Below, piece by piece: positions 31,689 to 38,698 of a DNA stretch of 38,698 bases. The notes below the pieces were generated by a model. It was not told the origin of the DNA. It searched no databases and saw only the letters and a list, made by a program, of their open reading frames with translations. This DNA comes from Methanosarcina sp. UBA5 (lineage in GTDB: Archaea; Halobacteriota; Methanosarcinia; Methanosarcinales; Methanosarcinaceae): positions 1-38,698 of the forward strand of contig NZ_DAVG01000038.1 of the NCBI RefSeq assembly GCF_002505485.1, in the 5' to 3' direction. The position numbers were made by a program, and so were the translations under genes. Each line of letters begins with the position of its first letter. Position 1 is the stretch's first letter.

Positions 31689-31818
31689 GAGCTTATCCCA
31701 AAACCAATTTCATCCTCAAATAGATAAAAGTTTCAGAACGATTTTCCGTGATCTGAAACCCATTGATCATTCCTGATTCGATATTTGGGGAAGAAGTTTT
31801 GATTTATGAGATAGGCTC
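31689..31818. mobile_element. MITE-like inverted-repeat element, copy C
   Basis: The left end GAGCTTATCCCAAAACCAAT and right end ATGAGATAGGCTC (reverse complement GAGCCTATCTCAT) form imperfect terminal repeats, more decayed on the right. The interior ttttccgtgatctgaaaccc matches copies A and B. It abuts the beta-propeller remnant, which it may have interrupted. Confidence 0.6.
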
Positions 31819-32139
31819 AATAACAGTTAGCCTGGGATTCTTCTATTTTCCGAACTAACTTGAATAGATCCTTTTTAGTGAGATTCGATTAGTGAGCCCG
31901 TATTTCTCTTTCTACTTGACTTTTTTATTGGTTTTTAAGTAACTTGGGACTACAGCATGAGTTAGAACAATGAAATAATTATTTATATGTTTCAGTAGAT
32001 CTGTATATTATATATCAAGAAGAAGTGTGGTTAACTGAACTCATGGAACTATTGCCTATTGTCAAAAAAGTAAATTATTAAAATTTTAAAAAAACTCATA
32101 TGCAAATAGGAAACAATTGAAGAAGGGACTATTATAAAA

Positions 32140-32790
32140 ATTAAAAATAGCTTTCCGGATTTCAATGAAGATATTCACGAAAAATTACTAAAAGACGGTT
32201 GGAGAGAGTTAAAGGAGCCTAAAAGTCTAATAGGTCACGTAGTTTTATCGATACCGTTTATGATTATTAATCTTTTAATATCACAGTTGATAATGGGAAT
32301 ACTTATACCAACAAACAGAATTAATGACTACCAAATCTCTGGCAGTGCACAAAATGCAGAGGAGTTTTTGAAATATATTTTGGTACCTCTTTTAATTGCT
32401 CTTGTTATTGCAGTCCTTCTTGGAGTTGTTCATCAGCTAATTCATCTATTACTTATCCCAAACTTCATTAAATCAGATAATACATATTTAGGCTTTACAT
32501 ACTTTGGAGGGTATGTGTATACAACAGACGCGCTCCTAAAATCTCGAGCATGTTTAATTTATATAGCTCCGTTTGTAGTTTTGTCAATAATATTAAATTT
32601 GGTTTTAGGATTGCTGGGGCTTTATAATATACCACTGATGATTTTCATTATTTTTAATTCAATTGAAAGCGGCACAGATATACTCCCACTGACTCTTATT
32701 TTATTACAGGTGCCCAAAAGTGCAAAAATTGTGAATAATGGAACTCATACATATTTTAGAGCTGATCCCAAAGAAGTACAGATTTATTAA
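32140..32790 (+). CDS. DUF3267-like integral membrane protein (putative zincin), non-standard start
   Basis: About 216 residues with four or five membrane helices and HQLIHLLLIPNF, a version of the HE-x-x-H-like motif of DUF3267 with Gln replacing Glu. The first ATG in frame is at 32260, but the 40 codons before it continue good protein sequence (NSFPDFNEDIHEKLLKDGWR, ELKEPKSL) that fits the family's N-terminus. No ATG, GTG or TTG exists in that stretch, so the start is an ATT (32131 or 32140) or ATA, or the start codon has been lost. Loss of the catalytic Glu may mean it is inactive. It is transcribed convergently with the histidine kinase gene. Confidence 0.65.
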   Translation: MKNSFPDFNEDIHEKLLKDGWRELKEPKSLIGHVVLSIPFMIINLLISQLIMGILIPTNRINDYQISGSAQNAEEFLKYILVPLLIALVIAVLLGVVHQLIHLLLIPNFIKSDNTYLGFTYFGGYVYTTDALLKSRACLIYIAPFVVLSIILNLVLGLLGLYNIPLMIFIIFNSIESGTDILPLTLILLQVPKSAKIVNNGTHTYFRADPKEVQIY

Positions 32791-32833
32791 CTATCTTTTA
32801 AAATTGTCTTTTTATTAAATGAAAATAGTAGTT

Positions 32834-34954
32834 TTATATTCCTATGTTGTTAAACCATATAGTGAATTGCGTACCTTTATCGCTTTTAATTTCTAAACAG
32901 CCATCTATTTGTTCAACAAGGATGTTTACTAACTGGAGCCCAAGGGAACTTGAATTCTCAGTGTCTATTTCTTCTGGAATTCCTTCTCCGTTATCCGATA
33001 CTTCCAGTATGTAATTGAAGCTATCTTTTTTCATGCAACCTTCATCTGGACTGGAAATCCCACTCATGGGGGCAGAAATTTTACTTCTACGAAGATTTAT
33101 TTGGATTTCTCCTTTCCTTCCTTCAGGAAAAGCATGCTTAAAAGAGTTTGTAACTAGCTCATTTACAATAATTCCAAGAGGGATTGCAGTATCCATACCA
33201 AGATAAATCTGATCAAGGTTTAACTTCAACCTGATACTTTTATTTCCAAGATCATATGAATTGAAAAGGTCTTCAGTCAGTTTATTTAGATAAGCTGCAA
33301 AGTCAAGGGTATCAATATTATCACCTTTATATAGCTCTTCGTGAATAAGAGCCATTGAAGCTACACGATCCTGACTTTCTCTAAACGCCTCAACAACTTC
33401 CGGACTTTTACAAATTTCACGGTCAAAGAATGCTTCTGATTGAAGGTCAAGTAAAGATGAGATTACCTGAAGATTATTCTTAATCCTATGGTGAATTTCC
33501 TTTATGCGGATTTGTTCTACCTTTGCCAGAGCTTCTTCTGCCTTTTTATGCTCTGTTATATCCTGAGTTGTCCCTCTAACCCGAACAGGATTATTTTTCT
33601 CATCAAAAACAACTTCAGATTTCGCATGGACTATGCGTTCGTTTCCATTTGTCAGAATTATCCTGAAATTAATGTCAGCTGGTTCTCCGTTTAATGCCTC
33701 TAAAGAAGCATTCTCTATCTGGTCTCGATCATCTGGATGCACGTAACCTATGAAGATATCGTAATTTACTTTTGACTCTTGAGGCTTAAGCCCAAAAATA
33801 CGATACATTTCATCAGACCAATGAAATTCATTACTTCCAAAGTCCAGTTCCCAGTTTCCAAGATGAGCTATTTCTTGAGCTTCTGCAAGTCTTTTTTCGC
33901 TCTGTTTCAATGAATCATAAGCCTTCTGAAGTTCTAATGTACGTTCTTTAACCAGTTTATCTAAATTATCGAGTGTGTCTTTCAGTTTAGCTTCCACTTT
34001 TTTGCGCTCTGTAATGTCGCTGGCGGTACCAAACCATTCAACGATTTCGCCGTTTGCATCCAGCATCGGAACCGCACGTGAGAGAATCCATCCCAGGCTG
34101 CAGTCTGCTAGCCGGACCCGATGTTCCAGTTCGTAAATGCTCTTCTTCCGGATAGCTTCATTTATGATGGCTGTCACTCGCCACTGATCTTCCGGAGGAA
34201 CATATTCCTGAAGCCAAGTACGGTTTGGACTTTCCGTATTGGAAAGAAAACCCCTGCCATAGAGATAGCGCATCTCGCTCCAATCCGGGCTCACGCAATA
34301 TACCACTTCCGAACTGGCTGTCACCAGAGCACGAAAGCGCTCCTCACTCACACTCAGCGCTTCCTCAACCTGCTTGCATTCCTTATTATTTTTCTGACTG
34401 GAACATTCTATCTGCTCCCATTTACCTTCTTTTTTAGCCAAAGCAAATTGGTGATTTGCAATAATGTCTAAAATCTCAATTGCATTGTACTTGTCAATTG
34501 AATAGGTGCAAAGAACCATCATTGAGTATTTGTCTATAACAGAATCTAATAATTTTTCATAACCCGAGAAATAGTTACCACTATACCTCAAACCATCGTA
34601 TCCACTAGAAAGAGCCTTACTGGTTTTCTCAATCAGGTGATATAATACCTTTTGTGGATATAAAAAATCCTCTTCTACGTGCCAGTAAGAATAGGGAACA
34701 ATTTCAACTTGCCCATTCTCTAGATAAGCGTCAATCTCGGGAATAGCTACTTTCAAGGCTTCTTTTGCTTCTTCTTTATCTATAGGTTCTGATACGGCCC
34801 ATACACAATACTCGTTGCCCTCAAGTCCTGCTTTGAAATAGGGGACGAGTACGTCCATCAAATCTTCTTTTGTCCTATAGAACTGGCAGAAATGTATTCC
34901 CCATGGTACGTTCCCAATAATATCAATACCAGAAATTCTGCTATCGCTTCTCAT
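32834..34954 (-). CDS. Sensor histidine kinase: MEDS-PAS-PAS-HisKA_2-HATPase
   Basis: 706 residues, no membrane helices, so cytoplasmic. Domains: MEDS/DcmR sensory domain (about 10-190, GIHFCQFYRTKEDLMDVLVP), coiled linker, PAS 1 (about 205-320), coiled coil (325-360), PAS 2 (about 365-480), HisKA_2 phosphoacceptor region (KEIHHRIKNNLQVISSLLDL, about 492-511) and HATPase_c with the N box VNELVTNSFKHAF and G1 box SDNGEGIPEEI. MEDS domains are found in methanogens and methylotrophs and are thought to sense one-carbon compounds or corrinoid-linked signals. No response regulator is adjacent, so it is an orphan kinase. The region 34955-35125 upstream is AT-rich promoter DNA. Confidence 0.92.
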   Translation of the reverse strand: MRSDSRISGIDIIGNVPWGIHFCQFYRTKEDLMDVLVPYFKAGLEGNEYCVWAVSEPIDKEEAKEALKVAIPEIDAYLENGQVEIVPYSYWHVEEDFLYPQKVLYHLIEKTSKALSSGYDGLRYSGNYFSGYEKLLDSVIDKYSMMVLCTYSIDKYNAIEILDIIANHQFALAKKEGKWEQIECSSQKNNKECKQVEEALSVSEERFRALVTASSEVVYCVSPDWSEMRYLYGRGFLSNTESPNRTWLQEYVPPEDQWRVTAIINEAIRKKSIYELEHRVRLADCSLGWILSRAVPMLDANGEIVEWFGTASDITERKKVEAKLKDTLDNLDKLVKERTLELQKAYDSLKQSEKRLAEAQEIAHLGNWELDFGSNEFHWSDEMYRIFGLKPQESKVNYDIFIGYVHPDDRDQIENASLEALNGEPADINFRIILTNGNERIVHAKSEVVFDEKNNPVRVRGTTQDITEHKKAEEALAKVEQIRIKEIHHRIKNNLQVISSLLDLQSEAFFDREICKSPEVVEAFRESQDRVASMALIHEELYKGDNIDTLDFAAYLNKLTEDLFNSYDLGNKSIRLKLNLDQIYLGMDTAIPLGIIVNELVTNSFKHAFPEGRKGEIQINLRRSKISAPMSGISSPDEGCMKKDSFNYILEVSDNGEGIPEEIDTENSSSLGLQLVNILVEQIDGCLEIKSDKGTQFTIWFNNIGI

Positions 34955-35244
34955 ATTATTCTTTGATAATCAGGTGTAAAGTCAAAAGTTTCTCTTCTCA
35001 ATATTATTGCTTTATATAGTATTTTTACCTGACTCGAAATTATTTTTGTAGGGACCATTTCTAGAATTCAGTAGTGATATAAAAATTTATTTATATAAAA
35101 ATAACCATATAAATGATCATTTGTCCTATTTACTATAAAAATCATAATGTTCGTCAGGCATACTTCGTGATCGAGACAACCTGACTGAAGGCAGGCATAC
35201 TTTTAAAGTGCATTTATGAGCCATCCCGCGAAAAAAAGTTATGA

Positions 35245-35760
35245 AAAAATCTGCAGATTGTAACAGGTATATTTCCAGTGATTCGAGAACATGTCCCTTA
35301 TTAGGTTTCAAAACGACGACACCTTTCGACATGATGACTGGAGCCATATCGAACATAGGCAGCTCTGCCAGCGCCTTGATGATATGCCACTGGCCAGGGT
35401 TCTTCTCCCAGCTCAATGGAGTCCATTTGATAGTACCGCCTACCTGCCCAGGCGCTGTGGATCTCGGCTCCCTGGGGATATAGGATGGGCTGGCACACTG
35501 ACCTGAACTAAATTATATCCTCCTCCTGCCATCCAGTCTATCTCTCTAAACTGACTATAGGAGATGTTCAGTTCAGTGCGTAACAGCTCAAAACCTTCGG
35601 GCACGTAACTTTCCAGCTGGTTTTTATCCGTGGTATACGCAAAGGTTACAGATACTGCATCTCTATAATAGAGTGCTGTTTCAGGACCAGGGCAGTCAAA
35701 ACCGCCAAAGTGAGCCGGCATTCTATAACATTTATTTTCTTCAAATCGGAACATGGTCAA
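35245..35760 (-). pseudogene. Broken acetoacetate-decarboxylase-like gene
   Basis: The first frame (from 35760) reads MFRFEENKCYRMPAHFGGFD, LESYVPEGFELLRTELNISY and NLVQVSVP, typical of the acetoacetate decarboxylase-like family, then runs off frame to a stop at 35440. In another frame the homology resumes as GGTIKWTPLSWEKNPGQWHI, KALAELPMFDMAPVIMSKGV and LKPNKGHVLE before ending in unrelated sequence. The part between, including the region expected to hold the Schiff-base lysine, is missing. Frameshift, internal deletion and lost C-terminus make it a pseudogene. Confidence 0.75.
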
Positions 35761-35808
35761 CCCCCCCAGGTATTAGGATTATAATTTTGAGACTATAAAA
35801 TATATTAT

Positions 35809-35828
35809 GCATATTATGCATAATATGC
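35809..35828. promoter_or_regulatory. Perfect 20-bp palindrome (possible operator)
   Basis: gcatattatgcataatatgc is its own reverse complement. It is embedded in further ATTATGC/GTAATAT repeats (35801-35840), about 50 bases upstream of the decarboxylase-like remnant. Such symmetry suits a dimeric regulator site or a cruciform. Function is inferred. Confidence 0.5.
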
Positions 35829-35962
35829 GTAATATATGCAATCTAATCTTTTAGGTATATGATATGTTATAGTGTTTAATTTAAGTTGAGATTTTATATA
35901 GTATTAGGAATAACCGAATCTCGAGGATATACAGCAATAAAGGGTCAAAAAGAATCTCGCTA

Positions 35963-35987
35963 CGGGCCACAGAAAGCCTGTGGTCTG
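35963..35987. other. Stable hairpin upstream of the small membrane protein gene
   Basis: CCACAG-AAAGC-CTGTGG is a perfect stem extended to about 10 pairs with two G-T pairs. It lies in the 391-base gap 35761-36151, about 165 bases before the next gene. It may be an RNA hairpin or an old terminator. The remaining gap shows nothing I can support. Confidence 0.4.
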
Positions 35988-36151
35988 CCATTTTATCTGA
36001 GAATTTTGAGGAATGTTTGTCGTTTTACCGATAGGTTTTGAGACAAGTTTTGATGCCGCTTAATCCGCTTTGCATGAATGGGGGTAAACGATTGCCATAA
36101 ATCAAGAATCTTCAAGAGGTTCACTGCTCATTTTGGCAGTGGAACGGAGGT

Positions 36152-36622
36152 ATGGTAAGCCTGAGCTCGATTGATTCGTATATTCAAAAACAGGCTCTGG
36201 CCGCTGCCCTGATTAATATGGTGGTAAATCCTATTCTGGCATTTGTAATCAACAGGAATGTGGACAGCGTTGCTTTATCCGGGATTATTATTGATACTAT
36301 AATTACCTCAATCGTTATGACATGGCTTGTGACATTTTTCTCAGCAGCTGATATTAATCGCAAGCTTCGCGCCGGCCATTTCAATAATGAAAATTTGCCC
36401 CATCCGGGGTCGATAATGTCGCGGTTGCCTAGGCAAGGAGTATTACTGGGCGCTGTACTGTTCATCTTTACGGTATTGATCATGATGATTTTAACAGTCT
36501 CGATTTCATCTTTATTCGGCATTACAGAACTCTCTATCGAGAGATTGGCACTGTTCAAGGCGATTTATACCAGTTCGGTCGCCTATTTTACAGCTCGCCT
36601 GGCGATACTTCGCCAGTTATAA
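36152..36622 (+). CDS. Small integral membrane protein of unknown function
   Basis: 156 residues with four predicted membrane helices (about 14-34, 42-64, 98-118 and 130-150) and a short hydrophilic loop (HFNNENLPHPGSIMSRLPRQ). The ribosome site GGAACGGAGG lies just before the ATG at 36152. No charged motif points to an enzyme or known transporter and the family is not recognised. It stands alone upstream of the dehydrogenase gene, with a 209-base gap. Confidence 0.75.
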   Translation: MVSLSSIDSYIQKQALAAALINMVVNPILAFVINRNVDSVALSGIIIDTIITSIVMTWLVTFFSAADINRKLRAGHFNNENLPHPGSIMSRLPRQGVLLGAVLFIFTVLIMMILTVSISSLFGITELSIERLALFKAIYTSSVAYFTARLAILRQL

Positions 36623-36831
36623 TTCTACTGGGCAATGCATATAAGAGAAATTTGTATTTCAAGAAAGTCCATATTCTACGCATGTCCTATATGCACCTGG
36701 CAAGATCGACAAAAGTCTTATCGATAATATAATAGTATATTTTAAGTGGAAAGTAAATCCTTATTGGTTCTTTTATCCGGATGTATAAGAAAGTTAGTCA
36801 AAAATACAAGCGGTGAAAAGGAGAAGGGGGA

Positions 36832-37671
36832 ATGAAAATGGGGGTTGACGAGTATTTCAAGGATAAATGTTGCCTGGTAACTGGTGCGAATTCTGGGATC
36901 GGTTATGCTATAAGTGAAGCATTGTTGGAAAAAGGAGCAATAGTCTTCATGGCTGGTCGAAATGCAGAAAGCCTGAAATCAGCGGCTAAGAATCTTGATG
37001 TATATGCCGAACAGATTCGAATTCTGCTTGTCGATGTGACAAAACAGCCGGAGGTAGATAAAGCTATTCAGGACACGGTCACCGAGGAAGGCAGAATTGA
37101 CTTTCTATTCAATAACGCGGGGATTGGAGGTACGATGCCGACTGTTGATGCTACGCTTGAACACTGGAGGTCTATTATTGATGTCAATCTCTGGAGCGTA
37201 ATATACGGCATTAATGCCGCGTTGCCAGTTATGCGTCTTCAGGGTGGAGGACACATTGTTAACACGGCTTCCCTTGCAGGACTGATACCTTTCCCATTCC
37301 AAGCTCTTTATTGTGCTACCAAGTATGCAGTTGTTGGGATGAGTGAAAGCATGCGTTACGAATTTGCGGAAGAAGGCATTCATTTCTCAGTTACGTGTCC
37401 TGCAGCTGTCGTTTCACGGATCTGGAAAAAGCCTATATTGGGTCCAGTTCATGAAGAGATTAAAGCCCCTGAGGATGCAATTCCAGCTGAAGAAGCCGCA
37501 CAGATAATCCTTCGGGGCGTTGCGGATAAAAAAGGGATAATTGTAGTGCCAGAACAGCCGGGTGGGCGGCTTTGGCATGAATACTGTAATTCCTCTGAAG
37601 CCGCAGAAGATTTCCTGCTGAAAATGGCTCACGATCGATGGATAGAGTGGTCAAAAAGGCAGAAAATATGA
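36832..37671 (+). CDS. Short-chain dehydrogenase/reductase (SDR)
   Basis: A 279-residue Rossmann-fold NAD(P)-dependent oxidoreductase. It has the cofactor motif TGANSGIG (17-24), VDVT (68-71), NNAG (94-97), catalytic Ser147 and YCATK (Tyr160, Lys164), so it should be active. The start ATG 36832 has GGAGAAGGGGGA just upstream; a second ATG at 36838 is possible. The loop after the active site (VVSRIWKKPILGPVHEEI) is typical of classical SDRs acting on alcohols or ketones, but the substrate cannot be read from sequence. No pathway partner is adjacent, apart from the decarboxylase-like remnant further upstream. Confidence 0.92.
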   Translation: MKMGVDEYFKDKCCLVTGANSGIGYAISEALLEKGAIVFMAGRNAESLKSAAKNLDVYAEQIRILLVDVTKQPEVDKAIQDTVTEEGRIDFLFNNAGIGGTMPTVDATLEHWRSIIDVNLWSVIYGINAALPVMRLQGGGHIVNTASLAGLIPFPFQALYCATKYAVVGMSESMRYEFAEEGIHFSVTCPAAVVSRIWKKPILGPVHEEIKAPEDAIPAEEAAQIILRGVADKKGIIVVPEQPGGRLWHEYCNSSEAAEDFLLKMAHDRWIEWSKRQKI

Positions 37672-37823
37672 AGGAATTGAATCAGTAAGGAGGACTTTAT
37701 CACACTCAATGAGAACGATCTGTCTGGGCATTGACAAGACTATTAAAATAATAAATTTTTAAGGATCACTTAGTTCGATAAATTGAAAATATAGTTCTAG
37801 CTTAGAGCCCTTCACTGATGATC

Positions 37824-38321
37824 TTATTTCTTTTGTTCAATATATCGATCTTTAGCTTCCTGAAGTACAGTGATTGCTGTTTCGAGGCTTTTCCAACCGA
37901 TAACTCTCACTTTTTTTTCCTCTAAATTCTTGTAAGTTTGGAAAAAGTGAGTAATTTCCTTAAACAAATGAGGCGGAACCTGTTCAACGGTCTCAATATA
38001 ATTCCACATAGGGTCATTCTTTGGAACACAGAGTATTTTTTGGTCTCTTCCTTTATCATCTTCCATGTCAAACAATGCCACAATATGTACGTCTATTACA
38101 CAACCCGGAAAAGTAGGTTCCCACGTTAAAACCATGGCATCTAGAGGATCACCATCAAGGGCCAGGGTATCTGGGAAAAAACCATAATCCGAGGGATATA
38201 CCATTGAAGAAAAAAGCATTCTATCGTATTTAATCACTTTCTTTTCCTTATCATATTCGTACTTGTTTCGGCTTCCCTTCGGGATCTCGATAAGTACACT
38301 TTCGACCTGTCGTTCAGTCAT
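37824..38321 (-). CDS. ppa: Inorganic pyrophosphatase (soluble, family I)
   Basis: A 165-residue cytoplasmic enzyme that hydrolyses pyrophosphate to phosphate, pulling biosynthetic reactions forward. The signature DGDPLDAMV (Asp56, Asp58, Asp61) and IEIPKGSRNKYEYDKE, YPSDYGFFPDT and KNDPMWNYI are all family I hallmarks. Length is normal. The start ATG at 38321 has a weak purine-rich site (AAGGAAG). Methanosarcina also carries family II enzymes and membrane pyrophosphatases, so this is one of several. Convergent with the SDR gene. Confidence 0.95.
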   Translation of the reverse strand: MTERQVESVLIEIPKGSRNKYEYDKEKKVIKYDRMLFSSMVYPSDYGFFPDTLALDGDPLDAMVLTWEPTFPGCVIDVHIVALFDMEDDKGRDQKILCVPKNDPMWNYIETVEQVPPHLFKEITHFFQTYKNLEEKKVRVIGWKSLETAITVLQEAKDRYIEQKK

Positions 38322-38698
38322 ACCATTACTTCCTTTTTACTTCTGCTTGTTAATTTACTGCTTTTTAATGATTGTAATTATTTATGGGCTCATAGATTAT
38401 GTTCCCTGATAGGGTCATACTATTAAAACATGACCTCATGAATTTAATTTTCTGAGTATGAAAGTAGAGACTGAGAAATAGGTTTGAAGTATTCTTCTGT
38501 TAGATTTTGAAAGAATAAGGCAGGATAATATGAAAACTCATATCTACAAGAAACTATGCTTATCGGATTTTTGAGCATCGCATAAATGTATCAAAATCGT
38601 CACTGAAATCACGCCGCATGCTTTTTCCACACAATGCGGAAAAAATCCATGTGGAAGTTTGGTAATATCAAGTCTGAATTAAAAGGTTCTAAATTAAA
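38322..38698. other. Intergenic DNA at the window end
   Basis: AT-rich DNA upstream of ppa. The only structure seen is CCGCAT (38614-38619) with ATGCGG (38634-38639) around a 14-base loop. No gene is supported before the window ends. Confidence 0.4.

Overview
The window reads as chromosomal DNA of a methanogenic archaeon of the genus Methanosarcina. The main reason is a methylamine-utilisation operon with two methyltransferase genes interrupted in frame by UAG, the hallmark of pyrrolysine-encoding methanogens. Supporting signs are an MEDS-domain histidine kinase, bacterial-type mutS/mutL in an otherwise archaeal context (TATA-box promoters, archaeal prepilin peptidase, CDP-alcohol lipid synthase), AT-rich intergenic DNA and many pentapeptide, beta-helix, PKD and YVTN surface-type sequences. 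The species cannot be fixed from the sequence alone.

Layout. (1) About 1-6.4 kb, minus strand: the trimethylamine/dimethylamine operon mttC-mttB-mtbC, then a 13-bp hairpin, then the permease mttP, a small winged-helix-like protein, a 49-residue membrane protein, and mtbB (cut by the window edge). A TATA box near 6.4 kb and a structured leader of roughly 285 nt precede mttC, which seems to start at AUU. A nifH fragment lies just upstream. (2) About 7-11.5 kb: an HdrD/GlpC-like iron-sulfur protein, a CDP-alcohol phosphatidyltransferase with no normal start codon, tRNA-Pro(GGG), an erythromycin-esterase-like gene of apparently foreign composition and a zinc-ribbon protein. (3) About 11.7-19.7 kb, the conserved core: mutS, mutL, a strong candidate structured small RNA, cbiD-cbiE (cobalamin synthesis, which serves the corrinoid proteins of the methylamine operon) and an archaeal prepilin peptidase.

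(4) About 20-32 kb, accessory region. It begins at an intact tRNA-Val(CAC). Two decayed tRNA-Val copies follow downstream, each attached to the same ruined coiled-coil gene fragment. The cargo is a DUF3006 plus secreted MBL/lamin-tail pair, a membrane pentapeptide-repeat protein, a secreted beta-helix protein, a second soluble pentapeptide paralogue, an Nramp-like transporter next to an IS630-type transposase remnant, a PKD/YVTN surface-protein remnant and three copies of a 129-144 bp MITE-like inverted-repeat element. No integrase is visible, so whatever built this region has decayed.

(5) About 32-38.7 kb: a DUF3267-like membrane protein, the MEDS-PAS-PAS histidine kinase, a broken acetoacetate-decarboxylase-like gene, a perfect 20-bp palindrome, a small membrane protein, a short-chain dehydrogenase and inorganic pyrophosphatase. 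All family assignments rest on motifs and remembered family sequences; no database search was run.
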